Shown here in pieces: positions 1 to 8,379 of a stretch of DNA of 64,000 nt. Under the pieces are notes generated by a model. That model made no database searches. It was given only the letters and a program-made list of their open reading frames with translations, and was not told the DNA's origin. Position 1 is the first letter of the stretch, and every line of letters starts with the position of its first letter. Made by a program: the position numbers and the translations under genes. The stretch is from Microbacterium sp. Nx66 (lineage in GTDB: Bacteria; Actinomycetota; Actinomycetes; Actinomycetales; Microbacteriaceae): positions 2,418,001 through 2,482,000 of the forward strand of contig NZ_LR880474.1 in the NCBI RefSeq assembly GCF_904066215.1, written 5' to 3'.

Positions 1-599
1 GCCGAGGTGACGAAGTCGTTGCCGCGGAGGGACTGGGTCTGGCTGCGCAGCACGCGCGCACCCCACGCCCATCCGGTCACGACGATCACGGCGATGATCA
101 TGAGGATGCCGCCGTTCTGCAGGTAGGCGGCGATCACGATCATCAGCGGAAGGCCGGGGATCACGAGGAAGAGGTTCACGATGAACCCGACGACCTCGCC
201 CGCGAAGCCGCGCATGTAGCCCCAGCTCAGTCCGATGAGCACGGCCACGATCGTGGAGAGGAGCCCCGCCGCGAAGCCCACGAGGAGGCTGACCTGCGCT
301 CCGTAGATGAGCTGGCTGAGCACGTCCTCCCCTGCGGCGGTCGTGCCGAGCCAGTGCTCCCACGAGGCGTCGGCGTTCCGCGGGAAGCCGTTCTCCTTCG
401 GCCCGTAGGGGGCCAGGAACGGGGCGAACACGGCGACGAGCACGAAGAACGCGAGGAGGCAGAGGCCGATGCGGGCCTTGCCGTTGGACCACAGGGTGCC
501 GACCATGCGGCCGACGGCGCGCCAGGGGCTGGGCGCCGCGATGCGGTCGGTCGGGACCTTGACGGTCACGGTGCTGGGGGTGGGGTTCGGGGTCGTCAT
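1..599 (-). CDS. DppC-type ABC transporter permease, C-terminus outside window
   Basis: Inner-membrane permease of a peptide/oligosaccharide (Dpp/Opp-type) ABC importer. It starts at ATG 599 and runs off the left edge without a stop, so only about 199 residues are seen of the usual 290-330. Visible are a cytoplasmic tail, a first membrane segment near residues 45-65, the extracytoplasmic motif GTTAAGEDVLSQLIYG (family form GTDxxGRDVLSRLIYG), several more membrane segments and an EAA-type ATPase-contact loop (GWAWGARVLRSQTQSLRG). The start overlaps the stop of the upstream DppB gene as ATGA, so the two are translationally coupled. The ATPase subunits would be expected left of the window. Family assignment is firm; the substrate is unknown. 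Confidence 0.88.
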   Translation of the reverse strand, partial: MTTPNPTPSTVTVKVPTDRIAAPSPWRAVGRMVGTLWSNGKARIGLCLLAFFVLVAVFAPFLAPYGPKENGFPRNADASWEHWLGTTAAGEDVLSQLIYGAQVSLLVGFAAGLLSTIVAVLIGLSWGYMRGFAGEVVGFIVNLFLVIPGLPLMIVIAAYLQNGGILMIIAVIVVTGWAWGARVLRSQTQSLRGNDFVTS

Positions 600-1576
600 C
601 GTCGAGTCCTCGGGTCGAGAACCCCGTAGAGGATGTCCACGAGGAAGTTGGCGATGAGCACGCTCACGGTGATCATCAGGAAGAGCGCCTGCATGAGCGG
701 GTAGTCCTGCCCGATCACGGCGTTGAACAGCAGGTAGCCGATGCCCGGGTATCCGAACACCTGCTCGACGAGGATCGAGCCGCCCACCACGCCGCCGAGC
801 GTGAGCCCGAAGCCGGTGAGGTTCGGCAGGATCGCGTTGCGGGCCGCGTAGCGGAGGGCGATGGTGCGACCGCGGAGGCCGTTCGCCTCGCCGAAGGTGA
901 TGTAATCCTCGCCGAGCGTGTTGATCATCGCGTTGCGCATGCCGATGATCCAGCCGCCGAGGGAGGTGAGCAGGATCGTCAGCGCGGGCAGGAACGCGTG
1001 CCGGACGAGGTCGACGATGAAGTCCCAGGTGAACCCCGGGGTGGTCGTCGCCGAGTAGGCGCCGGTGGTCGGGAACCAATGCAGCACGTAGCCGAGGAAG
1101 AACAGCAGCAGCAGCGCCGTCCAGAAGTACGGGAACGTGCTGAGGAACGACCCGGTCAGCGTCGGCAGCGAGTCCAGCCACGTGCCGCGCCGCCAGGCGG
1201 CCATCACGCCGATCAGCGTGCCGATCACGAACGCGAGGATCGTGACGATGCCGACGAGGCCGAGCGTGTAGGGCAGCGCGGTGGAGACCATGCTCGACAC
1301 GGTCTGCGGGTAGAACGTGTACGAGACGCCGAAGTCGAGCCGGACGACCTGGCCGAGGTAGGCCACGTACTGGTCCCACATCGAACCGGTCGGCACCCCG
1401 AGCTGGGCCTCGATCGCGGCGCGCGTGGCGTCGGAGACCGGACCGTTCTGGGAGAGCTTCGCGATCGCGGCGTCGGCGGGAGAGCCGGGCATCAGGCGGG
1501 GCAGGAAGAAGTTCAGGGTGATCGCGGCCCACAGGGTGAGCACGAACAGGCCGATCTTCTGGAGGACGTACTTCAC
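596..1576 (-). CDS. DppB-type ABC transporter permease
   Basis: First permease of the Dpp/Opp-type importer, 326 residues, the usual length. The N-terminal pattern (KYVLQKIGLFVLTLWAAITL, then FFLPRLMPGSPAD) is typical of DppB/OppB: one membrane segment followed by a PGDPA-like periplasmic motif. Five more hydrophobic segments follow, and the EAA loop lies around GEDYITFGEANGLRGRTIAL. I chose the GTG at 1576 because it overlaps the stop of the binding-protein gene as GTGA and gives the family N-terminus. A much longer frame-open extension upstream is only an antisense shadow of the binding-protein gene. Partner of the DppC-type permease at 1-599. Confidence 0.9.
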   Translation of the reverse strand: MKYVLQKIGLFVLTLWAAITLNFFLPRLMPGSPADAAIAKLSQNGPVSDATRAAIEAQLGVPTGSMWDQYVAYLGQVVRLDFGVSYTFYPQTVSSMVSTALPYTLGLVGIVTILAFVIGTLIGVMAAWRRGTWLDSLPTLTGSFLSTFPYFWTALLLLFFLGYVLHWFPTTGAYSATTTPGFTWDFIVDLVRHAFLPALTILLTSLGGWIIGMRNAMINTLGEDYITFGEANGLRGRTIALRYAARNAILPNLTGFGLTLGGVVGGSILVEQVFGYPGIGYLLFNAVIGQDYPLMQALFLMITVSVLIANFLVDILYGVLDPRTRR

Positions 1577-3237
1577 TGGTCTCCCCCGTCCGTGCGCTTC
1601 AGGTGGGTGAAGATCCCCAGGGGCGCCGAGTCGTAGTTCTGCGGGATCATGTACGGATCGTCCGCGGAGGGCCAGCCGGTGAACTTCGCGTCGTTGAACA
1701 GGCCCCAGATCCCGCCGTAGTACATGCCGATCACGGGGACCTCCTCGTACACGATGCTCTGCAGCTCGTGCACGATCTCGGTCTGGCGGTCGGGATCGAT
1801 CGTCGCGCGGAACTCCTCCAGGAGGGCGTCGGCCTCCGGCGAGCGGTAGCGCTCGAAGTTGTTGGTGGTCACCTCGCCGGTCGGCACGTAGAAGTCGCTG
1901 GAGAGCAGGCTGTTGTAGGCCTGGTACACGTCGCCGTTGCCCATGCCGCCGATCGCCATCTCGAAGTCGCCGGTGCCGATCGCGCTCTGGTAGCCCGCGG
2001 GCTGCGGGAGCTTGAGCGACACCTTGACGCCGATGTCTGCCAGCTGCCGCTGCACGGTCTGAGCGGCGCGCGTCCAGTCGGAGAAACCGTTGGCGGTGGT
2101 CAACGAGAACGCGAGCTGCTCGCCGTCCGGGCCGACGAGCTGGTCGCCCTGGAGGGTGTACCCGGACTCGGCGAACGCCGCGAGCGCGGCGTCGCGGTCC
2201 TGCGCGAGCATGCCTTGATCGGGGATCTCCGGGTCGAGGTACTGCTCCTGGTTGGGCAGGATGAGCCCGGTCTGCCCTGCGGGCTGCATGTACCCCTCGG
2301 AGGCGGTCTCCGCGATCTCCTCCCGGTCGAGCGCGAGCGCGATGCCGCGGCGGACGTTCACGTCGTCGAAGGGCGCGACCTCGAGGTTCGGCACGAGCGA
2401 GATGACGCCGCCCGGCGGGAACCACCAGGTGTTGTCGGGACTCGCCGCTCCCCAGGTGCCCTCGACGTCGGAGATGAAGGAGTAGGCCCAGTCGTAGCCG
2501 CGGGTCACGGTGTCGAGTTGCGTGTTCGTGGCGGGCAGGATGATGTGCTCGATCTCGATCTTGTCCGCCTGCCAGTAGTCCGGGTTGCGGTCCATCGAGT
2601 ACTGCTGGTCGTTGTAGTTGCCGAGCACGAACGGTCCGGTACCGACCGGCTCCTCGTTGCGCCAGGTGGCCGGGTCCTTCACATCCGCCCACAGGTGCTC
2701 GGGGACGATCATGGTCTGCCCGAGGATCGACAGCGACGGCGCGTCGTCGCTCTGCAGGTGGAACACGATGTCGTCGCCGTCGATCTCGATGCGGTCGATG
2801 TGCTGCCATGCGCCCTTGATGTCGAGCGAGGGCTCGTCCTTGATGAGCTGGAACGTGAACGCCACGTCCTCCGGGGTGAGCGCCTCGCCGTCGCTCCACT
2901 CGACGCCGTCGCGGATCGTCATCACGATCGTGCGGGCGTCGGGCTGGGTCCACTCGGACGCGAGCCACGGGGTGAGTTCGCCGTCGAGCGGGTTCACCAG
3001 GATGAGCGGCTCGTAGATCCACCGCGAGGCGGTCCTGGTGTTGGTGAGGTAGGGGTTGAAGTTCTGCGTGAAGAACGGGTTTCCCTTGTCGGCGTTGATG
3101 AGCATCGTGTCGTCGCCGATCGACGGGTCGGGCTGCGAGCTGATCTGGATGCTGCAGCCGCTGAGCGCGACCGCTGCGGCCGCGAGCCCCACGACGGCGG
3201 CGCGGCGCCAGCGTCGGAAGGTGTGCGTCTCTGCCAC
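1573..3237 (-). CDS. Family 5 extracellular solute-binding lipoprotein
   Basis: Substrate-binding lipoprotein (SBP_bac_5) of the Dpp/Opp-type importer, 554 residues. The signal peptide has twin arginines and the lipobox ALSGC with the lipidated cysteine at residue 28. Family 5 signatures follow: 'LTPWLASEWTQPDARTIVMT', 'VEWSDGEALTPEDVAFTF', and 'VRRGIALALDREEI'. The GTG at 3237 gives a complete signal peptide and has a weak GAGGT ribosome-binding site about 9 nt upstream. First gene of the operon. The promoter carries a LacI-type operator, and the upstream gene is a LacI regulator. Several family 5 proteins bind oligosaccharides rather than peptides, so an oligosaccharide is the better guess, but this is inference. 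Confidence 0.9.
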   Translation of the reverse strand: MAETHTFRRWRRAAVVGLAAAAVALSGCSIQISSQPDPSIGDDTMLINADKGNPFFTQNFNPYLTNTRTASRWIYEPLILVNPLDGELTPWLASEWTQPDARTIVMTIRDGVEWSDGEALTPEDVAFTFQLIKDEPSLDIKGAWQHIDRIEIDGDDIVFHLQSDDAPSLSILGQTMIVPEHLWADVKDPATWRNEEPVGTGPFVLGNYNDQQYSMDRNPDYWQADKIEIEHIILPATNTQLDTVTRGYDWAYSFISDVEGTWGAASPDNTWWFPPGGVISLVPNLEVAPFDDVNVRRGIALALDREEIAETASEGYMQPAGQTGLILPNQEQYLDPEIPDQGMLAQDRDAALAAFAESGYTLQGDQLVGPDGEQLAFSLTTANGFSDWTRAAQTVQRQLADIGVKVSLKLPQPAGYQSAIGTGDFEMAIGGMGNGDVYQAYNSLLSSDFYVPTGEVTTNNFERYRSPEADALLEEFRATIDPDRQTEIVHELQSIVYEEVPVIGMYYGGIWGLFNDAKFTGWPSADDPYMIPQNYDSAPLGIFTHLKRTDGGDQ

Positions 3238-3316
3238 TGGATGACCTCATGTCGTCTCTGTCATGAAGGGCGCCCCGGGGGGGTGGGGAGTCCTGCCGGC
3301 CGAAGCCGTACACCAG

Positions 3317-3346
3317 ATTGTAAGCGCATACATTTTGAATCGGCAA
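3317..3346 (-). promoter_or_regulatory. Promoter of the Dpp-type operon: -35 TTGCCG, 18 bp, -10 TACAAT
   Basis: Reading the minus strand, TTGCCG (3346-3341) is followed after 18 bp by TACAAT (3322-3317), a good housekeeping-sigma promoter. Transcription should begin near 3310, leaving a leader of roughly 70 nt before the GTG at 3237. The LacI-type operator covers the -10 hexamer, so bound repressor should block polymerase. Confidence 0.65.
3319..3332. promoter_or_regulatory. LacI-family operator TGTAAGCGCATACA
   Basis: Near-perfect palindrome centred on CG: TGTAAGCG/CATACA, with one broken base pair (A opposite A) compared with the TGTAAGCGCTTACA class of LacI/CcpA-family sites. It lies on the -10 of the transporter promoter, between that operon and the LacI gene, and is the obvious target for that regulator. 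Confidence 0.75.
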
Positions 3347-3394
3347 CCCCATGATGAGCCAGGGGGTCCTCCGGGGCGGCGCGGTCGCGGCGAC

Positions 3395-4489
3395 TCAGGC
3401 CGGGCGCGTGGAGCTCTCGCGGAGGAGGATCTGGAGGGGCAGACGCGTGGTGAGCGGCGGGGCGTCCGGCTGCTCCAGCCGTCGCGCGAGCACCTGCACG
3501 GCCGCGCGTCCGAGCTCGATCATCGGCTGCCGGATCGTGGTCAGCGGCGGCGACACCAGGGTCGCCGCCTCGATGCCGTCGAACCCCGTCACGAGCACGT
3601 CGTCCGGCACCTGCACGCCCGCAGCACGGAACACGTCCATCGCCCCGAGGGCCATCTGGTCGTTGGCGGCGATGAGCGCGGCGGGCACGCCGTCGCGCGT
3701 GAGCTCCTGCCCGGCCCGGCGCCCGGAGGCCCGTGTGAAGTCGCCCCGCAGCACGCGCACCGCTGCCGGATCACGCCCCGCTGCGGCGAGCGCGGTCGAC
3801 ACGCCCTCCCACCGTTGCTCCGCGTCCGGCGAGTCGGCCGGCCCGGCGAGGAACGCGATCTCCCCCTCCCCGACCTGCGACAGCACATGGCGGGTCAGCT
3901 CCCCCATCGCCTCGGCGTTGCTCACCGTGACATGGTCGTAGGCATCGCCCCGCGGCGGCCCGGACAGCACGACCACCGGGATACGCCGCCCCAGCCGCGC
4001 CAGCACCTCGTCCGGCACGCTGCGGGCGAGCACCATGAGTCCGTCCACCCGGCCGGCCATGTCGCGGACGGTCGAGCGGTCGGGGTCGTCACGTCCGACG
4101 CCCACCATGAGCACGAACCCCTGCTTCCACGCCTCCAGCTCGGCCCCCCGCAGGACTTCGTCGAGGAACAGCATCGAGGAGTGCGGCGCGTCGGCTTCGT
4201 CCGACACGACCGTGAACGGCGGGCGAGCAGCGGCGGACAGCACGTCGAGCGGCGGGGCGTCCTCGGCGGCGTCGAACTGGGGGAAGTACAGCCCCAGCAC
4301 CCCCGTCCGACGCTCGGCCAGACCCCGCGCACTGCCGCTGGGGACGTAGCCCAGCGCGGCGACCGCGTCGAGCACCCGCTCTCGGGTCACCGGACGGACG
4401 GCATCCGGCGAGCGCAGCACACGCGAGACGGTCGCGATCGACACTCCGGCGCGCTCGGCGACGTCGTACACCGTCGCGGCCTTGCTCAC
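3395..4489 (-). CDS. LacI-family transcriptional regulator
   Basis: Transcriptional repressor, 364 residues. The N-terminal LacI HTH (residues about 4-50) reads ATVYDVAERAGVSIATVSRV followed by a hinge helix region (LGYVPSGSARGLAERRTGVL). The rest is a periplasmic-binding-protein-like effector domain ending in the family motif PPLTTIRQPMIELGRAAVQ. The GTG at 4489 is preceded by GGAGAGGAG and gives the standard HTH N-terminus; the open frame upstream only translates a GGTTCC/T repeat into Glu-Pro. It sits upstream of, and parallel to, the Dpp-type importer, whose promoter has a matching operator. The effector is probably a sugar taken up by that importer. Confidence 0.92.
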   Translation of the reverse strand: MSKAATVYDVAERAGVSIATVSRVLRSPDAVRPVTRERVLDAVAALGYVPSGSARGLAERRTGVLGLYFPQFDAAEDAPPLDVLSAAARPPFTVVSDEADAPHSSMLFLDEVLRGAELEAWKQGFVLMVGVGRDDPDRSTVRDMAGRVDGLMVLARSVPDEVLARLGRRIPVVVLSGPPRGDAYDHVTVSNAEAMGELTRHVLSQVGEGEIAFLAGPADSPDAEQRWEGVSTALAAAGRDPAAVRVLRGDFTRASGRRAGQELTRDGVPAALIAANDQMALGAMDVFRAAGVQVPDDVLVTGFDGIEAATLVSPPLTTIRQPMIELGRAAVQVLARRLEQPDAPPLTTRLPLQILLRESSTRPA

Positions 4490-4494
4490 GCGTG

Positions 4495-4503
4495 CTCCTC
4501 TCC
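4495..4503 (-). promoter_or_regulatory. Ribosome-binding site fixing the LacI start
   Basis: GGAGAGGAG on the minus strand ends 5 nt before the GTG at 4489. It decides in favour of this start over the much longer open frame upstream. Confidence 0.75.
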
Positions 4504-4508
4504 CCCGC

Positions 4509-4562
4509 GGTTCTGGTTCCGGTTCCGGTTCCGGTTCTGGTTCCGGTTCTGGTTCTGGTTCT
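4509..4562. repeat. Hexanucleotide tandem repeat GGTTC(C/T), nine copies
   Basis: Nine uninterrupted 6-nt units, alternating only in the last base (C or T), lie about 20 nt upstream of the LacI start codon, in the longest gene-free stretch of the window (4490-4694). The remainder of that stretch, 4563-4694, shows no further convincing signal. Because the unit is 6 nt, copy-number change would not alter a reading frame, but it would move promoter elements relative to the gene. Confidence 0.9.
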
Positions 4563-4694
4563 GTCAGCGTAGGACAGTCTCCCCCGGTGCCCCCGTCCCC
4601 TCCCGCGCGCGGGCGCAGATTCGCGTCGGTGTCGCACGGATGGTGCCAGAACCTGCGACACGGTGCAGATCTGCGACGCCGGGCTGGGGCCGGA

Positions 4695-5408
4695 TCAGGA
4701 GCGGAGGGCGAGGAGGGCGCCGTGGGGGCGGGAGCTGATCTCGCCGGGCTCTCGCTCGCGGGCCTCGGACCACTGCAGCTCGAGGTCGGTCGCGGCGAGC
4801 AGCGGGGACAGGGCCTCGGCGGTCCAGAAGAACGCGGGTGCGACCGCATGAGCGAAGGCCGCCCGGGGTTCGCCGACGAAGTATCCGAGGAGCAGGCTCC
4901 CGCCGGGGGCGAGCACTCGCGCGAGTTCGGCGAACACGTCCGGGAGCTCCGCGGGAGGCGTGTGGATCACCGAGTACCACGCGAGGATGCCGCCGACCGT
5001 GCCCGATGCCTGCGGCAGCGTCCGGAACGACCCGTGATGGAACGTGAGGTGCGGACACCGAACCCTCGCCCCGTGGATGAAGGCCGTGGAGAGGTCGATC
5101 CCCTCGACGTCGCGCCCGGTTTCGAACTCTGCGCCGTCACCCCCGTGGAGAAAGGCCGTCCAGTGACCGGGACCGCACCCCGCGTCGAGCAGCATCCCCG
5201 GGGTCTCATCGCGCCAGCGGCGGATGAGCTCGCGGTCGCGCGGATCCATCAACCCCAGGTCCCCCGCGACCTCCCGGTACTCCGCGGCCCTCTCGTCGTA
5301 GGCTCGCGCGACGGACTCCCCGTCGGCGGGAGGTCGCAGATCCGGGTCCACGTCGCACGCCTCCCCGGAATCCCTGCGACCGGGGTGCGAATCTGCGACG
5401 GGAGTCAC
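4695..5408 (-). CDS. Class I SAM-dependent methyltransferase
   Basis: 237 residues. The Rossmann motif I is LLDAGCGPGHWTAFL, followed by an acidic strand (VEGIDLSTAFIHGAR) and motif with ILAWYSVIHTPPAELPDVF, then ELARVLAPGGSLLLGYF, all typical of the Methyltransf_11/25 group acting on small molecules. The GTG at 5408 overlaps the stop of rsmI as GTGA, so the gene is the downstream member of an rsmI operon. The substrate cannot be read from the sequence. The C-terminus (EREPGEISSRPHGALLALRS) resembles that of other actinobacterial small-molecule methyltransferases of unknown target. Confidence 0.82.
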   Translation of the reverse strand: MTPVADSHPGRRDSGEACDVDPDLRPPADGESVARAYDERAAEYREVAGDLGLMDPRDRELIRRWRDETPGMLLDAGCGPGHWTAFLHGGDGAEFETGRDVEGIDLSTAFIHGARVRCPHLTFHHGSFRTLPQASGTVGGILAWYSVIHTPPAELPDVFAELARVLAPGGSLLLGYFVGEPRAAFAHAVAPAFFWTAEALSPLLAATDLELQWSEAREREPGEISSRPHGALLALRS

Positions 5409-6226
5409 CGTGACCGCGCCGCGAGGGCCGTCTGATACAGGTCTCGGGAGGACAGGCCCGTCAGGGCCGCGACCTCGGAGGCCGCGTCCTTCAACCGGGT
5501 GCCGTCCGCGACCAGGGCCTGCACCTGAGCGAGGGCGTCCTCCGGCGAGGCCTCCCGCCGCGGCGCACCCTCGACGACCACGACGATCTCGCCCTTCACC
5601 CCGTCGGCGGCCCAGGCTGCGAGCTCGGACGCGGTGCCGCGACGGACCTCCTCGTACAGCTTCGTCAGCTCCCGGCACACGGCGATCCGGCGGTCTGCGC
5701 CGAACGCTGCCCCCATGTCGGTCAGCGTCGTCGCGAGGCGCGAGGGCGACTCGAAGAACACCATCGTGCGGGGCTCGGCGGCGAGGGCGGAGAGGGTCGC
5801 CCGGCGCTCCCCCGGCTTCCGCGGCAGGAACCCCTCGAAGGTGAAGCGGTCCGTGGGAAGCCCCGAGATCGCCAGGGCCATGAGTACCGCGCTGGGTCCG
5901 GGAATGGCGGTCACCGTGACCCCCTGCGCCACGGCCTCGGCGACGAGACCGTATCCCGGATCGCTCACGGTCGGCATCCCCGCGTCGCTCAGCACCACGA
6001 GGTCGGTCTCCGCGGCGAGCGCGGCCAGCTCCGCGGCCTTCTGCTTCTCGTTGTGGTCGTGCAGCGCGATCAGCCGGGGCCGGTTGTCGATCTTCAGGGC
6101 CTGCAGGAGTCGCTGTGTCGTGCGGGTGTCCTCCGCGACGACGATCTCGGCGTTCTCCAGCACCTCCACGAGTCGCCGCGACGCATCGCCCAGGTTTCCG
6201 ATCGGGGTCGCGGCGAGGATGATCAC
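5405..6226 (-). CDS. rsmI: 16S rRNA (cytidine(1402)-2'-O)-methyltransferase RsmI
   Basis: RsmI adds the 2'-O-methyl group to C1402 of 16S rRNA in the decoding centre, using SAM. At 273 residues the length is normal. The tetrapyrrole-methylase fold is clear: IILAATPIGNLGDASRRLVE at the N-terminus, VVAEDTRTTQRLL, LVVLSDAGMPTVSDPGYGLV, and VTAIPGPSAVLMALAISGLP, then FEGFLPRK. The start is GTG 6226, 6 nt after TAAGCT, so the mRNA is probably leaderless. It is divergent from the mannosyltransferase gene, as in other Actinobacteria. Confidence 0.96.
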   Translation of the reverse strand: MIILAATPIGNLGDASRRLVEVLENAEIVVAEDTRTTQRLLQALKIDNRPRLIALHDHNEKQKAAELAALAAETDLVVLSDAGMPTVSDPGYGLVAEAVAQGVTVTAIPGPSAVLMALAISGLPTDRFTFEGFLPRKPGERRATLSALAAEPRTMVFFESPSRLATTLTDMGAAFGADRRIAVCRELTKLYEEVRRGTASELAAWAADGVKGEIVVVVEGAPRREASPEDALAQVQALVADGTRLKDAASEVAALTGLSSRDLYQTALAARSR

Positions 6227-6232
6227 CCGCCC

Positions 6233-6238
6233 AGCTTA
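6233..6238 (-). promoter_or_regulatory. -10 hexamer TAAGCT of rsmI (leaderless)
   Basis: TAAGCT on the minus strand is separated by 6 nt from the GTG at 6226, leaving no room for a ribosome-binding site. Confidence 0.6.
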
Positions 6239-6310
6239 GGCGTGGGTCTGCGTCGGGGCCGTCGGAGCGGACCGGTGCCGGCATACCGGAGGCACAGGGC
6301 GGAGTGTGTC

Positions 6311-6316
6311 TAGGCT
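6311..6316 (+). promoter_or_regulatory. -10 hexamer TAGGCT of the mannosyltransferase gene (leaderless)
   Basis: TAGGCT is followed by exactly 6 nt and the GTG at 6323; no Shine-Dalgarno sequence is present. Confidence 0.6.
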
Positions 6317-6322
6317 GGACCG

Positions 6323-7876
6323 GTGACCGCGCCCGAGCCCCTGCTGCCCGCCCCCGAGGAGCGGCTCACGCGCTACGAGCGGCTCCGCGACCGCGTGCTG
6401 CACGCCCCGGACTGGGGCCGGGCGATGGGCTGGCTGGCCCCGCTGCTGATCACCGCCCTCGCCGCGGTGCTGCGCCTGGCGAACGTCGGCCATCCCCATC
6501 AGCTCGCCTTCGACGAGACCTACTACGTCAAGGACGCCTGGTCGCTGTGGAGCCTCGGCTACGAGGGGGTGTGGGGAGAGAACGCGAACGACGCGTTCAT
6601 CACCCTGCAGGAGCTCCCCCTGACGAACAAGGGTGCGTTCATCGTGCACCCGCCGCTCGGGAAGTGGCTGATCGCGCTGGGCATGGCCATCGGCGGACCG
6701 GACAACAGCGCCGGCTGGCGTCTCGCGACCGCGGTGCTCGGCGCAGCGTCCGTGCTGCTGGTCTACCTCATCGCCCGACGCCTGACCGGCTCGGTCGTGG
6801 CGGCGACCGTGGCCGGCACGCTCCTCGCGATCGACGGCCTCAGCATCGTGATGAGCCGGATCGCGCTGCTCGACGGCATCCTCACCTTCTTCGTGCTGCT
6901 GGGCGTGCTGTTCGTGCTCATCGACCGCCAGCACACGATCCCGCTGCTCGAACGTCGGGATCCGGACGACGAGGATCCGCTGTGGGGACCGATCCTGTGG
7001 CGCCGTCCCTGGCTCGTCGCCGCGGGTCTCGCGCTCGGCGCCGCCTCGGCGGTGAAGTGGTCGGGACTGTACGTGCTCGCGGGCTTCGGCCTCTACGTCG
7101 TGATCACCGATGCCCTCGCCCGGCGCCGCGGCGGGGTCGTCGTATGGCCGGCATCCGCGGTCTTCCGGCAGGGGCCGGTGTCGTTCGTGCTCCTCGTCGT
7201 CCCCGCGCTCGCGGTGTACCTCGCGAGCTGGACCGGATGGCTGGTGACGGCGAACGGCTACGACCGCGGCAGCGATCCGAACCCGCTCGTCGCGCTGTGG
7301 AACTACCACGAGGCGATGCTCGGCTTCCACGTGGGCCTCACCCGAGGACACCCGTACGCGAGCCCGGCGTGGGAGTGGCCCTTCCTGCTCCGCCCGACGG
7401 CGGTGTGGGTGGACAGCGACCCCACCGGCTGCGGCGTCGACCACTGCATCGGCGTGATCTCGGCGATCCCCAACCCGCTCATCTGGTACGGCGGCGTCGC
7501 GGCCAGCGTGTACCTGCTCTACCGCCTCATCCGCGGCTGGATCACCCGACAGCCGGTCGGCCCGGCCCTGAGTCTTCCGCTCGTGGGGCTCGCCGTCACC
7601 TACCTCCCCTGGCTGATGTTCCCTGAGCGGACGATCTTCCAGTTCTACACGGTCGTCATGATGCCGTTCCTCGTGCTCGCGCTCACCGTCACGCTGCGGA
7701 TCATCGCGGGGCGCCGCGAGGATCCGCTCGTGCGCCGCCAGTCCGGAGAGCGGACCGTCCTGATCTTCCTCGGCGTCGTCGTCCTCGTCTCGGCGTTCTT
7801 CCTGCCGCTGTGGACGGGGATGAGCGTGCCGTACGACTTCTGGCGCCTGCACAACTGGCTGCCCGGCTGGGTCTGA
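6323..7876 (+). CDS. pmt: Dolichyl-phosphate-mannose--protein mannosyltransferase (GT39)
   Basis: Membrane glycosyltransferase that moves mannose from polyprenyl-phosphomannose to Ser/Thr of secreted proteins. 517 residues, the expected size for the actinobacterial enzyme. The GT39 catalytic acidic pair is in the first extracytoplasmic loop (FDETYYVKDAWSLW, about residue 62-75), followed by VHPPLGKWLIALGM. About ten membrane segments are visible, with TYLPWLMFPERTIFQFYTVV and the C-terminal WRLHNWLPGW typical of the family. The GTG at 6323 gives the common actinobacterial N-terminus. Divergent from rsmI. Confidence 0.95.
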   Translation: MTAPEPLLPAPEERLTRYERLRDRVLHAPDWGRAMGWLAPLLITALAAVLRLANVGHPHQLAFDETYYVKDAWSLWSLGYEGVWGENANDAFITLQELPLTNKGAFIVHPPLGKWLIALGMAIGGPDNSAGWRLATAVLGAASVLLVYLIARRLTGSVVAATVAGTLLAIDGLSIVMSRIALLDGILTFFVLLGVLFVLIDRQHTIPLLERRDPDDEDPLWGPILWRRPWLVAAGLALGAASAVKWSGLYVLAGFGLYVVITDALARRRGGVVVWPASAVFRQGPVSFVLLVVPALAVYLASWTGWLVTANGYDRGSDPNPLVALWNYHEAMLGFHVGLTRGHPYASPAWEWPFLLRPTAVWVDSDPTGCGVDHCIGVISAIPNPLIWYGGVAASVYLLYRLIRGWITRQPVGPALSLPLVGLAVTYLPWLMFPERTIFQFYTVVMMPFLVLALTVTLRIIAGRREDPLVRRQSGERTVLIFLGVVVLVSAFFLPLWTGMSVPYDFWRLHNWLPGWV

Positions 7877-7898
7877 CCCGCCGCGCCGTGAACCCCGG

Positions 7899-8378
7899 TC
7901 AGGGGATCTCGTCGGCCACGTGCTCCACGAGCGGGAGCACGCGACCGGAGAGATGTGTGCGCATGGCGATCGAGGACGCCGTCCGCGCGACGCCCGGCAC
8001 GAGGGCGACCCGGTCCAGCACCTCCTGGAGCCGGGTCGCGTCGCGCGCGACGAGCCGGAGCTGCATGTCGCTCGCGCCGGTCACGGTGTGCATGTCGACG
8101 ATCTCCGGCACCGCGTCCGCGAGGGCCGTCGCCACATCGTCGTGCCCGACCTTCTGATCGATCTCGACGAGGCAGAACGCCACGACGCCATAGCCGAAGC
8201 CGGCGGGGTCGATGCGCGGCACGATCGCCTCGATCACCCCGCCCTCGTGCAGCCGCGCGAGACGGCTGGTGGCCGTCCCTCGCGCGATGCCCAGCCGGCG
8301 CGCGCACTCGAGGAGAGGCAGCTGCGGCGACTCCGTCAGCAGCCGGATCAGCGCGGCGTCGAGGCGATCGATCCGCAC
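7899..8378 (-). CDS. Lrp/AsnC-family transcriptional regulator
   Basis: 159 residues, standard size. The N-terminal AsnC HTH (IDRLDAALIRLLTESPQLPL ... ARRLGIARGTATSRLARL) is followed by a RAM effector domain (VVAFCLVEIDQK, EIVDMHTVTGASDMQLRLVA). The GTG at 8378 starts one base after the stop of the amino-acid permease. It is therefore the third gene of an aminotransferase-permease-regulator operon and probably controls it in response to the transported amino acid. Confidence 0.92.
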   Translation of the reverse strand: MRIDRLDAALIRLLTESPQLPLLECARRLGIARGTATSRLARLHEGGVIEAIVPRIDPAGFGYGVVAFCLVEIDQKVGHDDVATALADAVPEIVDMHTVTGASDMQLRLVARDATRLQEVLDRVALVPGVARTASSIAMRTHLSGRVLPLVEHVADEIP

Positions 8379-8379
8379 G

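Noticed and set aside
4490..4849. N-terminal extension of the LacI protein including a Glu-Pro repeat
   Set aside because: The HTH begins right after the GTG at 4489, which has a strong ribosome-binding site. The Glu-Pro stretch is just the translated hexanucleotide repeat.
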